Positions 1 through 13,821 of a DNA stretch of 64,000 nt are shown piece by piece. Position 1 is the stretch's first letter, and the number at the start of each line of letters is the position of its first letter. The notes under the pieces were generated by a model. The model was not told the origin of the DNA. It did no database searches and saw only the letters and a program-made list of their open reading frames with translations. Source of the stretch: Spongilla lacustris (lineage: Eukaryota; Porifera; Demospongiae; Spongillida; Spongillidae). Location of the stretch: contig OX442436.1 of assembly GCA_949361645.1 (NCBI GenBank), positions 5,638,386-5,702,385 on the forward strand. The letters run 5' to 3'. The translations under genes and the position numbers were made by a program.

Positions 1-3000
1 AGGACAGTCTGTTAGATGGTACACTGCATTAAACCCAATTCCATACTGCCCTATGGTCTCAGCATCTGACCTTTTGCCCCCAAAACCCAACTTCTGTATT
101 CCTTCAATGTCACTTGGTTTAAATACAGAGCTATTCCAGACAAGCAGAGCAGGTCCTTGAAGGTCCTTCCACTTTTCATTAAATACCTTTTCCCCGTGCT
201 TTCTCTTGTCCAGAATGACATACATCTTGTTAGCCTTGGCATCATCTGCATTCTGTAGGAGTTCTTTGAGGACTGTCTCATCATTGGGGTAGTCCTGCAG
301 AATGTTCTGGATTCTTCTGGTGAGAGGTTCATCTTGACCAAAGGCCTCTGCATCTTCTGTATATTCAAAAAGTGATGCATACTTCTCAACAATCAGACTT
401 CGTACAGTTTTTATTCCCAGCTTCAGAGCCAAAGGTCTAGGAATGTTATCATGTAGCAATATGGTACCTTCACCAGCCTCACACCATGGTGTATCATTGA
501 AGGCCAACTGGTTGGCATCATGCAAGACATATGTCTGGTCTGGGAGCATCACTGTTTGATTCAAACCTTCCGTCTTCCCCTCAAGAAGAAGAGGTATGAT
601 GTTACTTATTACCTGTTGGCATACTTCACTGACAGGCTCATTTCCAAAGTCATCAGCCATCTGTTTGAGTGCTCCCAAGGCATCATTGATGGTGAATAAT
701 GACTGAATATGGAGAAATCCTACAAGTCTCTGTCTGTAGAGCAGAATGGTGGGAACTTTAAACAAGTACGGCCCATCAAGTGCCCAGTTCTTTGCTACCA
801 TATTTGGGCATATAAATTCTTTTCCAGTCCAGATGCAATGCAAAGTCCTCATTTCATCAATCTCAGATCCAGTCAGTTGGATTTTAGAGCCCAAGAAGTG
901 ATCAAAGAAGCTATAAACAGCATCACAGATTGAATGCACTGATGAGATAATTGTAGCATCTGAATCTAATTGTGATACTGTAGCTATCAGCTGCTTGAGA
1001 TGGGCCATGACCTCAGCACATGATGGAGTAGACCTTATTTGGAGAAGAGTGCAAACATCTGCTGGCAGTTGTATTACACATCCATCAGGGAAACTCCATT
1101 GGAAGATAGCAATACTAGAGCCAGCAATCAATTCAATATTATATGACGCTGATGTATCTGGTCCAAATGTGACCAAGTCCTTGCCTAAGCGGAGAGGAGG
1201 GCAGCTTTCACCAAACCAGGGCAATGGGTATCCACTCACATCTGGTTTTTGTTTGACCGGCAAGAATTGGATAGCTGCCAGACCTTTAGCTTCAACTGGA
1301 ACTGTCCCTTTGGGATAAATAGCCATGTTCTTGTGGATGCTTTGCAATATGTATTCAACCCTTTTCAGAGCCTTGTCACGATCTATCTTATAGAGTGAAC
1401 CAATAGTTTGAGCCCTTTCTATAACAAACTTCCAAGGCACTGAGTCATAATGAAGACCAAGCTTTTGCATAGCTTGTTTTGCAAGACTACTTTCGAAAGC
1501 TGCTATGCTTGGAAACATGCTATCAGTATTGTCAAACATGGCTGCAAACTCAGACTGTGGATGAACCAGCTCACAGCACTTCTTAAGAGTGGCTCCATTT
1601 GGAGTACATGGCACACAGTTGTGCCCCTCGAGAGCACACTTCAAAGTCCTCTCTCGCTCTGTGCCCTTCCCAATCTCCACTGCAAACACCTCCAACAAGG
1701 TTACCAAGACTGCATTCCTGCATTCCTGCATGTCTTGGAGGAGACCAATGTTTTGAAAGAATATCTCAGCAAACATCTGCTCAGTGATGATAGACTGTTC
1801 CAGCTGTACAATGCACTCACGATGGTCCAATGGAAGGTCCACTACTGGAAGGCAAAGCTTTTCAATTGCCTCCACAATGCAAGGAGGAGTGTCTGCATGA
1901 GCAGAGGAGACAGCAAAGATGGCAGGAGCAATGAACCTGCTGTCCTTAACAGTCAACCACTGTGAGATATTGTAAGAGTGCATGAGCTGCCCTGCTGAGA
2001 TCATCTTGTACAGAGCAGCTATGCAGGCAGTCCAAGGATGGTGCTGCTCCAGCTCCTTATCCAGAGGCCATAGGGAATGAAAGACATAGCCAGCCAACTT
2101 ACCCTCCTGCTCCAGTCCCTTCAGAGCCTCGAGCAGGGAATGGTATGCCTGTGGGATCACTGTCTCCATCAGACTAACGTTCCACTGGGATTCTTTAGTG
2201 CTATGAGGTGTGTGGTTATCCTCTGCCCAGATGCCTGTGCGGTTGGTCATCACAGCAAAGTTGGCACTAACATGTACTGGGAGACCAGTACTCTTGGACA
2301 GGGGCAAGAAGCAGAAGGTCTCTCCAATACACCTCTGGACTTTATATCCTCCATCATGCATCTCAAGTAAGCAGGCCACTGAACCAGTCCCTTGCTTGCC
2401 TGATATATTCTCCTCCGAGCTGCATACAAGCCAGATCTTGGATGAAGAGGAACCTCCATCATATTTGGTTGTAATTGTCAACAGGCGGTTTCCTCCATAT
2501 TGCTGTGAGGTTTTTTGTATCTCCACGAGGATGCATGGTGTGGAGCTGTTGGCTTCAATGGAGCAAAAGGTGATCTTTGTGACATGGCGCAGAAAGAGGA
2601 TAAGCTCACTACTGCACCTCTTCAGGTCAGACACCATTTCATCAATGGTGTGTTTGCTGTACATGGTACTACTGATCTCACTGGGGGATGTCCTGAAGGG
2701 TAGTCTGAACACCGTCCCATTGAAAGACTGCTGGGAGTTGAAACCAAACAGTCCTTGATATGGCTGGAGTTGTTTGGAGGCCCGAAGGATTGGATGAGAG
2801 AGGTTTAATTTCTTTCCTGGCTTTGTGAAGTCATTTACTGCTCCCTTTAAGTACTTGAGTGTGGGGTCAAATATATGAAGATAGTCTCGACTGATGAAGG
2901 AAGGCACATCTGTGATGTGGTACACTGAGCAAAACCCCACACCAAACTTGCCGATCTTAAGGGGTGTACCTTCCTTTGTGGCACCTGCCAGCTTTGTGAT

Positions 3001-6000
3001 GTTACGGAAGTCATCATCGGTGAAGGTGGAGTTATTGTGTATGACAAGGGCTGGGCCATGGCTGTCCACCATGTCAGGGAAGAAGAGGCTCTTGCGTTCA
3101 GTGGTGTGGGTGCGGCCATCATAGCAAATGTTGAGCTCTGTGGCCCCAGCATCATCTGCATTCTGGAGCATCTCCTTGATGATGGTGAGGCCATCTTTGT
3201 ACTCCTTGAGGATATTCTTCAGCCTCACTGTAAGTGGCTCATGTTGCCCTGCATCTTCAAAGGCATCCTCTGTTATGCTCATGCGATCACTGAGAGGGGA
3301 GAGGTGCAGGCAGTGGGCCAGGGAGGTCACCCTGTGATCCAAGAAGACATGTGGCATTTCCTGTCCAGAAGCAGATAAGATGTTACGAAGGAACTCATTG
3401 TCACTGTAGGTGACCTTGGTGAAGTCTTCCAATCGTGGTCCCTTGGAGTCACACTCGATGGGGACGTACAGTGCCTCCCCTTCATCCAACTGGGCCATCT
3501 CCTCTCCATTGCTTGTCAGCCAGTTCAGTATGCTCACCACAATGTGCCAGGCCCTCTCAGGACTCACCTCACTCCCCCCACTACTCTGCATCATCTCCAG
3601 GACAGAACATATCTGTCTGCGTGTCAGGGACTTTTCCACTCCACAGTGTGTGAACAAGGACTGGTATTTGGAAGCAAGGTTTTCAGGAAGTGTGTACACA
3701 TATGGAGTAAGATCTTGAAGAAAGGAGCTGTTTCCTTCAATTGCAACCACCTTGGGACTCACAAACTTTCCCTTTATGTAGACCCATGGAGGAAGTGTCT
3801 GAAGCAGGGTGCTGACAGCTGTCTGCTTACTAAGATATTGATATATGAGGTGGACCATCTTCTCCAAACATGGTGGAGCTATGTCTGCATGGTGAACTAT
3901 GACCTCTTGGAAGTGTGCTACCACCAGTGGTGCCAGAGACTCTACATTGACGTTACCCAACAAGTTAGCAGGCACAAGACCATCAGTGATGAACATCTGT
4001 GACCCCAGGATTAGTGGGAGGTCACGTGTCTCTGAGCTGGGTGCAAAAGATGAATCTAAAGAGCTGAAATGAGACTTATACTCTGCTCCTTTCCACTGTA
4101 GGCATGGTGGGTAGCAGTTAGGCGGGGTACTGTTAATAGGGAGCCAGCTGAGGGACGTTGTCATCTTTGCTAGCTGTTCTTCATTTGGAATAGGATGGTT
4201 GCTAAGGTAAATAAGGACTGCTTTAGCCCTACTGTACCTTACAGGGTCCACCTGGTGTGGACGTGCAGATGAGGGAAGGCCAATTGAAGTAATGATGTTC
4301 ACTATAGCCTGTGGACTGACTTCAGACATCAGGCCACACTCCCTGAGGGGGAGCAGATGGTTCTGCCCATTAAAGGGGGCACATGGAAACACCTGTTCCC
4401 CTTGGAAGAGGGCCTGAAGCTCACTATTTGAAGGATCATACAGATCCTTTGGGCGTCGCCTCTGTGAGGACACATTCCCATCCACAGGTAAGAAGGGAAG
4501 CTCAGATACAGACTTGAGGAGGATAGGGATATCATTTGGATAGTTCCACTTCCATGTGGACAACTGTACAATGATATCTGACATGATGGCATCCACACTG
4601 GATAGAGGCTTATATGCACCCTGTGATATCATTGGGAAAACAGTGTTCAGAATAAACTGTATCACTGTGGGGACCTGCACATGGTCAGAGAGGAGCTTCA
4701 GAAGAGGTAGCTGGTGAGATGAAGGTAGGAAGATGACGAGGCTGTCTGGAAGGTGTTTAGCACTGAGGGGCAGCTCCTGTGGCTGTACCAGTGCCTTCTT
4801 CCCCCATGAGGCCTGGGCAGAGGTGGACACATTGCAGAGCGAGGAGGTCTGGTTGAGGCTGCTGAATATCGGGAGGTTAAGGAGGACTTTGTACCTGTGA
4901 GAGGAAAGCTGAGTCTGTTGTGATAGCAGTACGCACAGCTGATATGCTTCATTGTTAGTGAGGTTGGAGCCATGCAGCTTGGACAGCTGTTCATTGCAGC
5001 TGTTGCTCAGAGCATCCAGTATGCCTGCTGGTGTAGGTCTGTTGACATAGGTGTCCAGCTGTCTATGAGCAAGGTGTGGATGAGCCTGTGTGCTGGTAAT
5101 CTTGAAGGGAAGTTTTGGAAGCCCTGATAATAAATGTTCATTTAGGTTGTCATTATTGGTCATGTATAGGATTGGTGACTTGGAGGATAGTCTGGTGACT
5201 CGAAAATTGTGCACACATGAGGAGGGTTCTCTGCCAAGAGGAATCACTATTTCGTTGACAAAGAGATTTAAATCATGGGGCTGGACCCACTTCCAGAAGG
5301 TAGTGAACCAGGTGGCTGGAAATGATGGGTCTGTGATGCTCACTGTCACTTCCTGCTGCTGCTGCCATTGGTAGGGAAAGCACTGCTTGATCGACTGGAT
5401 GGCTGAAGTCAGCTCCATCACCTGAACCTGGGTCTGGCCAGAGGAGGCAACTTTGGTAAGCTCTTGCAGTACTTCAGCTCTTTGACAGCTAACAATAACA
5501 TGGCCTTTGTTAGGAAATAGCTCTCTAGGGTAGTAAGAGTTGCATATGTAGATTGGTTGGCCATAATAAGTCTTTTGCTGAAAGGCTGTGAAGGTGTTGT
5601 TATCCAGTGGAAGTAGCTCTAAGCCTATCAAAGTATTGTACTGGTTATCAGAAGTACAGTACATTAGCAATTCAAATTTGTTGACAATGTCAACATTTTG
5701 GTAGCAAGTATAGTTAGCTTTCAGTTTCTCCTTAGCCAGTGCTGGGGTCAGGCTGATCGTGGAGGTACCAACATAGCTGAGTGCATTGTGCACAGAAGCA
5801 GGAGCTTCCACTAGCTTCACACCACAGTTATATAGAGACCTATGCACCTGTGCTAACTGTGCTAAGTTCTGAGTCTCCCTATTTGGAATAAATGTAGCTT
5901 TACTGATGGAAATCCACTCCCCCTGGGTCAGAGTCGGGCTAGGAATGTCCTTGGGATTGTGTGTCCACATAATTCTATCATACAAGATGAGAGTTTTGAA

Positions 6001-9000
6001 CAAGCTAGAGAGGAGTGGCTCCCATTTAGTGCCCCTCACCACAGCCACATCAGGCCAGATGTTGTACACATCTGTGTAAGGCATCTGGAGACTGTCAATG
6101 GCATACCTGATGAGCAGGGCATAACACGGGGGCACCACATCACTCACTAGGACCTTATTCCATTCTGCAGCTTTGTCATTCTGTCTCTCACTACTCTGCC
6201 ACTTCAATGTTCTGCGATCATCGCTGAGACCAAAGGTGCCATTGACATAAATGGGAAGGGGAGATGAGGCTTCTATGGGCATTGGAAGAAAGCAGAAGAC
6301 ACGCCCCTCCTTAGCTTGCCTCTGTGATTCCCCTGTTTCCATTGCTACCCCCACCCAAGGCATCAGTTGATAACAAGAAGCGCATTGAAGGACCCTTTCA
6401 TTACTTGATCCTACCTGGCTGACCACTGTCCAGTGATGCATTGTGATCACATCATCTACCACAGTGACATTGAAGTCCAATGTGAGGGGTATGCACTTCC
6501 TGATGCCATATTTGTTGACCTCATGTTCTCGTTGCACAGTCTGCAGGAAGATCTTTCTTTTTTCATAGACGACATCTCGCACCTCGCTGGCAATACTGGT
6601 CTTGAATTTCAGGGACTGTTGGCCGTTTGGATTTATCTCATAAACCTCGACTGTGTCTACAGAACGCAGAAACAGGAGCAGGTGCTTTCCCTCACATTTC
6701 AAAGCACTGAATAGAGCCTTCAACTTATCTAGGTCATACAACTGTTCTGAAAGATCTGAAGCAGCATTGCGTAATGGAAATCTGAAAATAGTACCACTGT
6801 ATTCAGCTATGCTTGGTGAGAAGTCACACACTCCATCAAAAGGAGCAACAGTGTCTGGTTTTGATCTCACTTCAGATAGTTTGAAATACTGTCCAGACTC
6901 TTCTCTCCATATCTTTTCGTGCGGTTCCAGAAAAGCCATCCTGTCTCCACTGACAATCACAGGAAGATCTAGTGTATGAAGGCAACAAGGTTGTTAAAGT
7001 ACAGTTATTAGTGTACCAGTTGAGGTTCTGTATCACTTTCGAAGTCATCAATACACAATGATTATTATGTACTCATAAAGTTTCAAGGACCTAAACATTT
7101 TCGATTTTTAAATGTATTATTATTATTATTATTATATTATTATATTAGCTATACAAGCCGATATAAATTTTTAGCTACAACAGACAATACAAAAAAAAAA
7201 AATTTTCATCAGGAGACTTTAGAAAATGATTTAGATCTTGAAAACGTATTTTTGCACAGTATTGTTGTCCTCCTTTCCTCATCCCCCACCCCCAACGCAC
7301 ATAAAGGCGTGCTTTTAAAACCATCATGGTGACACAGATCATACGTTTATCTTAACCTTTGCACCAGTCAATAACCCACATATAATGTACTTGGAAATGA
7401 TACATTTAGGCCACGTACACTAAACCTTAGAGCAATTGGGTCCTATTGTGACCCTGGCTCCATTGCGACATTATATATCATCACGACTATCACCTGATTT
7501 TTCACGATGAACACGGGGAGGTCAGGGGGGGCAACTAAATGGGCTTTCAATTGATATTTCTCAAGTCTCATAGATCTGCTCAGAATACTTTGTGCAGTCA
7601 TACAAACACTGATGATTTTCACTGCAATGTAATCTATGGAAAAATGGCCAACCTTCTTAGACTTCAGTGTTTTTCGTTGCAATAGTAATTGGACTTGTGC
7701 TGGTATATTGTAGTAGTTAAGGGCACATGTTATAAGATTATTAATTAATCTTGATACGAGATATTACATGGGGCCGCAGTGAAGTGTGATGGCTAGTTTT
7801 CAAAGTTACCTCACCAGAACAGTTCAATTTTTCTAGACCTGAGGAATGGCCTAAATGGATTTGAAGGGTCAAACATTTCAGACAGTCATCTGGACTGTCT
7901 GGGAAGCCTGAACCTAACTAAGTGAGCACTGTATGGGGGGATGCAGCAAAGGGCATTCTTTGCTCATTCAAACTCAACAAGACGAGAAAAGAACAAGAGA
8001 ACTATTCACAAGTCTTGAGAACCATTTTGTGAAGCGGCAAAATGTAATCTTCAAGAGGATGCATTTTAATAAGAGAGGCCCGCAATTAGGTGAATCTGTC
8101 GAGTCCTTTGTGTTAACTCTTTACAGCCTGGCCAAGCATTGCAGTTATGGGCAACCAGAGGAATGGTAGTGCTAAAAAGGGGAGATTTAGTTGGTGTGGT
8201 AGAACCTCGTGTTGCAAATGTCAGCAATGCCCTGCACGTAACACAACTTGCTCTCGGTGTTCAAAAAGGGGTCATTTTGAGAGTGTCAGTTTGGAGGGCT
8301 GAAACCAATGAGCAATTAGCACAGTTAAGAGGTCAAGCTAGACACAGGGGCTGATGTTACTGTAATTCCTCCTGCACTGTGTTACAATGATTACTTCACG
8401 GGTCAACTCATGAAGTCATCCTGGATATTGAGGGGTCCGACACAATGTCACTTGAAGGTTGTTGGTCAGTTTATTAGGAACCTTAAAGGAAGAAACGGTG
8501 CATAAAAAAGCTCAGACTGCTCAATTTTTTAACTTGCCAAACCAGCCAAATATGGCATCTGTGAACATGACTTAGTACTTGGAGCATGATGGTTTATGCA
8601 ATACACAAAACTAGACATTTCTTTTATGGATTTTGGCATGTAATTGGACTGGCTAGTGTGATAGTTTACAATTGTCAATTGCGACAACCGAAGTTCAGTT
8701 AACCCTCGGCATGACGTTTTAGTCTGAGCAGGAGAAGGATGCCTTCAAAGGCATTCTAAATGATGCCAGGCGGGTTCTTATTCCAGATGATAGTTAGTCC
8801 AAAAGGCCAGACAACACCATGCTTCTGAACATGATGCTAGACCTCATGCTGTCAACCCTGTCCTTGGTCCCCTCATCACAAACATGCGTGATTACTTCTG
8901 TACTGTACCTATCATCATGGCTCCAGCATGAATGTGTAATCACGGCATGTATGAACTTATTTATTTTTATCCGGTACTCTCTTATAGGGGGGTATACATG

Positions 9001-12000
9001 GGAGATGAAGATCCTGATGACCAAAAGCTCTGTGTGGTTTAACACAAGGCTATCAAGTCTGTCAGGGATTATTATTAACACTGCTGTAGGCCACACCCCA
9101 CATGGAAGCTAGAGCCCTTGGAGAAGGTACATGTAGCTTAATCCTCCTTCAGTATTATTGCTGCTTATATTCTGTATGCATAGAGAGGATACCAATTCGC
9201 AAGGTGGTTCATACTTTGGCTAGTTCTCAAGTACTTGCAGGCCACTATTTGCTTTTCAACCTAAAAGTAACACGAAACAGCAGGAGTGCAAATCGACCAA
9301 CCTTTTGCCATTTAGTCATGACTTATGTGTGGAAATTCCCAGAGCAGTCACTCTAGCGTCTTTTATGCGCCCTTTTGCACACCCATTTGTGCAGTGCAAC
9401 CATTGGAATTTAAATACGTACCGTGTCATTAAGGAGGAATGGGGGAGTGGCAGTTAAGCATGAAACTTGTGCATGGACTGCAGAAAGGTCATCCTGCAAT
9501 TGAAGCATTGGGCCTTTTGGTGACGGTGGACTCAATTGATGCAGATGCAAAGAGATGATGCACAGCATTTACTCTAACATGCCACGACCAAAGGTTTAAG
9601 AGGAACTTCAGGAGTGATGCAAAAAAAAAGGCATTTGCTTCCTAGTGTAGAACAAATAGTTGCACAGCAGGATTGGAAGGAGTTAGATAATGTGCTCATG
9701 GGTATACGCAGGGGGTGGTCAATGGGTTCGAATAAACCCCTTCCTCCCCAAAGTGAGGTCACCTTCACCTACTTTTCAATTTGTTGATTAAAATCAACCT
9801 GTATTTATTACATACCCGTATGTACAAGGAAAATCAAAATCTACGTGTACGTACGTACAAATAGTAATAATCATTGCCTTACATCACTATTGTTTATTCT
9901 TCAGCTTCATTTACACATGTGTACTAGTATGCCAGGAAAAAAAAGGAGAAAAAGGAAAGAAGCAGCAACATTCAAGACATCACAATGTTTATCAAGAAAA
10001 CAACATCCAGTGACAAACAGGTGATAGGTATGACTGGTTCCGGTACAGCTCAAGTTGAGGCTCGGAGGTTAGAAGATGAGCCAATGGCAAGCACAATAGA
10101 TGATAGCAGGAGGGTTTTAGAAGTGCCTTACAAGGCAGTTGTTGTTGCTGACAGTATGGAAGCTTAGCACGGTTGTAGTACGAGTGTGTAATTAATCAGA
10201 CACCAATACAAAATGAATAATAATTAATTTTTAGCTCCAATGGCTGCATTATACATATACATACCTAACAGCATCATACAAGGTGGGGTCCCACCAGCCT
10301 AGCTCTAGGGTATGGTGGTTGACTCTTGCCTCCCTTTGCTACCTCTAGCCATTGTGCATGTGGTCTCATGGGTTATTCTGCAGTACATTGGCAATAATGG
10401 GATCGGGTATTTTGCTAATTGTATTCACAACACTTCAAATCCTACATAGAAACTACTAACGTAGGTTCCCGATATTGTAGTTGTGTATAGTAGTTAAGGG
10501 CACGTGATGTATGATACGTGACACTACAATACTAGCTACATATAGAACAGCTATCTGAGCATATTTTGAGACTTAGATCACCCTGCACAGGGTCCATGAC
10601 TTTACTGATTTCAAAAATACAAAAGGGGATATACAAAAAGATGGAGCTTTCCAATGAACCCTAAAATGTCCCATCTATGTACATATACTAGAAGAAGTTA
10701 TGCCTAGGGAGATGCTGATGAATTTTGTCATCTTCATAGGCTATCATAAATAGCTTCAAACAATCAAATGTACATGTATGTGCAAAAGAAGCAGTAAACG
10801 TATTCATTGGGGTGGGTAGATGATTGATTTATCTTCAAATACCACATTCCAGCTAAAGTAGATCTCTAGCAAGGATTGGTAAATTGCACATTGTACTGTG
10901 CTACTGTAACACTTTTCTTATGTAAGATTGATTATTCATGTGCTTCCTAATAATTTTCTAACCCTTAAGTTGGGACTTGACCATTACACTTTCTGGAAAT
11001 GATATGATCTTAATGATAGGCCAACCACTACATCTAGGTGTTGCAAATCACTTTATTCCAAATAATGAACAAACACCAATGCTTGAAATAAACATAATCA
11101 ATACAGCAAAGAAGGCTATGGTGGCAGAAAACAACACCAGCTGCTATGTATGCTCTGATTGGGGCACGCCCCGAATTTACTTTAGTTGTTTCAATATACG
11201 AAAAAAACCTTGCTTGAAGCTGCTTTTTAGACAGATAGAATTTCACCTCCTATTGCCAAACACACACGATTTCCAATGTTTATGCTCTTTGTCATAAAGA
11301 TCGTGGGTAATTTTTACATGGTCCTCCGTCTCGAACAGATATCTACAGAGCGAATGGTTAAATGATCTCCAAAGCGAATGGAAAATGAAGTCTAATGTTT
11401 TAGTGTTACATTATTCAAGTCGAAAGTTTTATACACCATTGAATGCGAGGACCAGAAGTCACAATGGAATGCCTACATGTAGGTGTGTGGTCGATCTATC
11501 ATTAACAAGCTAAAGTTGGAGGTATTATATCTCAACCCTTCCCTCTCCCTCACTGTCACTCAGATAACACTATTCCGTTCAGCATAGCACCTGGTGCCCC
11601 CAAAGGACAGGTCACTTCATCCAATACTGAACACCCTTATAAGGTATACACCAACAAAGGGTGCCAGTAGTGACATGATTTTTACAAAGACAAATGGCTG
11701 TACAAAACAATTGCATCACTTGAGTGATTCACATTGCAAGCCTAACATGGTTATAACAAGTTTCTCCGCTTGCAAGTTATAACATACATGTAGTTCAGTA
11801 TGCAATGGCACATTAGTTATCTAAGGATCTTATCAGTAGTTCCCCCCCCCCCCCCAGTTATACCAATTTCTATGGTAGTTACCACAGTTGCTATAACTAT
11901 TGTGCGCTTTTCCCAATTGTCATAACTTGTTGGTATAACCATATTCGTCTTGCAGTGTCAATATGTACGTAGTTGACTTCCAGCATGACAATATTTGGGA

Positions 12001-13770
12001 GGAAAAGCCTATGTATTGCACTGATTCTAAGAATACAAATGCACAATAATGATAGTCATCTCTCCCAGAAAGGCTGCACTGGTATTCTCTGCTAGGGTAA
12101 CAGGCCACACCAGGCAATACCCACAGCAATAGCCCCACTAGCTAGGGGCAATAACCACAGCAATAGCCCCACTGGTAAGGGTCAATAGCCACACCAGCTG
12201 GGTGGGGGGGGGGGGGGGGGGGGGGAGGAGGTGCAATAACCACAGCAGCTAGAGGCAATGGCCACCACACTGATAGGGGCAATCAGATGCAAAATAACAT
12301 CTTCTTACTTTAAAAAAAAAACCAAGGGGCAATGTGTTATTTGAAGTTAAGCAAGATGTGTCATACAGACATTCAATTGCAGTGGAAAGTAGTGCCAGTG
12401 AAAAGAATTGCATAGTAGATGTCTTCCTCTTATTAGCTACACAATGCATGTACCACCATGACAGCTAGCATATTAAGGAACAGTTGGCAGAGGCGGTCTG
12501 AACAATGTACAAAATCACTCAGCCCCTGTGATGCATACTGCTCATGTAAGGTGTGGCCTCTTCTTGTCCCTGATCATAGCTATAGTTCTAATGGACTCCT
12601 TAAAACGTGAACTTGTTACTGCAAAGGCCTACATATGAGTGGTATCACTCATGCACTCTGTAGAAATTGTTAAAATTCGGAACCAACATGTTTGGAAGGT
12701 GGTATTTGAGTAGTCTCGCGGGCCATGACGTGATATTACGTCTGGAGACTTTCGCCAAAGCAGCAGGAATGTAATTATCATCCAAGTCACATGCCAAGAA
12801 TATATTTAGTACCCACAAGAAGGTGTGTCAGCTTACCCATATGCCCGCAAATCTGGCGCCTGATCAAAGCTGCCCACACAGACACAGCATGTATTCATAG
12901 ATAGTCATGTGACCGCTGCGATCTGATTGGTGCCGGCCAAATTTGGCCGCTACCAAATGAAATGTTGGCGAAAGTCTCCAGACGTACTGTAATCTCTCAT
13001 TTATTACGTCATGGCTCGCGAGACTAGTATTTGACAGCTACATACATGTATTGTTCTTGAACACACGCCCATCTATGGCTTTTATTGTACTATTTTATTG
13101 TACTATATTGCCTTTCATTTTTCATTGTACTGTACATAGTATATCACGTGCATGACTTATAAGTATAGGAAGGTGAGATTTAAATATAAATTGTTCTACT
13201 AGACGCGACGTACATGTAGCACAAATATGCAGGGAACTGCACTGGACGTACTAACCGGTGATGTGGTAGACGGAGTTGAACCCAATGCCGAACCTTCCGA
13301 CTTTGAACGGGTTCTCCGCCTTGTTGCTCAGCTGCAGGTTCTGGATCCCTTGCCAGTCCTCTTCCTTGAACTGGGCGTCGTTGTAAGCCAACAGGGCGGG
13401 TCCCTGAAACCTGGCAACATCGGGGTGCACGAGGGTTCTCTGTCCGTGCTGGCGGTGGTCCAGATAGAAGCGAACCACTCGAGCCCCTGCGTCGTCCGCA
13501 TTTTGAATGATCTCCTGCAGAGGCAGCCACATTCAGAGCTTTAACACTTCGCGCGTACGCTGCGCAGAAATAGCTTACCTTGAATATCTGCCCGTCCGGA
13601 TAACGACTAAGGATGCTTTTAATGGTAACGGAGAGAGGTGGCCGTCTCTGTCCAAATTTATGACCTACGATTTCCATACTTTGCATGTGAAGCGGTGACG
13701 CATCGATGAGTGTAAGATTCCCGCTCCGATAGGGCCGCCGCAAGAAATAAATATCATGCAGATCCATCAT
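1..13770 (-). CDS. SACS: Sacsin-like protein, N-terminal part (3' end beyond window)
   Basis: Large HSP90-type ATPase-fold co-chaperone of the sacsin family; in vertebrates sacsin links Hsp70/proteasome and intermediate-filament quality control. Seen: exon 1 13770-13579 (start uncertain; ATGs also at 13767 and 13677), 64-bp intron, exon 2 13514-13256, a 6.3-kb intron, then one open exon 6968-1 running off the window. Phases agree and the sum is exactly 2,473 codons. Three sacsin repeat regions are visible, each with the N-box NADDA and a GIGFNSVYH- or GVGFCSVYH-type motif: the first over 13256-13677, the second near 2900-3300, the third near 1-400. The splice into the big exon rebuilds ...YHITDLP in frame. 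Human SACS also has a giant coding exon. No ubiquitin-like domain is seen before the first repeat, so a further 5' exon or a sacsin-like paralogue is possible. The large exon was spot-checked, not read codon by codon. Confidence 0.92.
7930..9800 (+). mobile_element. Decayed Ty3/gypsy-type retroelement (gag, zinc knuckle, protease remnants)
   Basis: Plus-strand remnants lie antisense inside the sacsin intron. 7933-8169 encodes a gag-like stretch (GESVESFV...LAKHCSYG). 8205-8290 encodes cysteine-rich residues with CSRCSKRGHF, a CCHC knuckle whose last Cys is lost. 8338-8390 carries the aspartic-protease signature LDTGADVTVIP. Further degenerate sequence follows to about 9.8 kb. Frames are broken by stops and shifts, so this is a pseudogenised copy. 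I could not define LTRs; the limits are approximate. Confidence 0.72.
12120..12270. repeat. Imperfect tandem repeat with long G-run
   Basis: Several degenerate units around CAATAACCACAGCAATAGCC and CACTAGCTAGGGGCAAT, interrupted by a run of about 22 G at roughly 12205-12226. Intronic and non-coding. Confidence 0.7.
12710..13026. mobile_element. Short non-autonomous DNA transposon (MITE) with 8-bp target duplication
   Basis: Terminal inverted repeats begin TAGTCTCGCG(G/A)GCCATGACGT; the inner part GTCTGGAGACTTTCGCC is also inverted on the other side (12735-12755 against 12968-12985). It is flanked by the direct repeat GTATTTGA at 12702-12709 and 13027-13034. About 316 bp with no coding capacity. 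The 8-bp duplication suggests a hAT-like transposase mobilised it. Confidence 0.82.
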
Positions 13771-13821
13771 GGTTTTATAAGTAGAAATAGGGTGTGTCTT
13801 GAAACTAATTACATGTAGCAA

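Larger units (their letters stand above)
6969..13255 (-). other. Large intron of the sacsin-like gene
   Basis: Donor GTTAGT at 13255 and acceptor CTAG ending at 6969 (minus strand); phase 1. It holds the decayed gypsy element (7930-9800), a short MITE (12710-13026), a G-run with CAATAGCC-type imperfect tandem repeats (12120-12270) and otherwise AT-rich non-coding sequence. ORFs between 9.9 and 12.5 kb are short and show no recognisable family. Confidence 0.85.

Noticed and set aside
7560..10680. Possible LTR pair flanking the gypsy remnant
   Set aside because: Short words (TAGTTAAGGGCAC at about 7715 and 10490) recur, but I could not extend them into matching terminal repeats.
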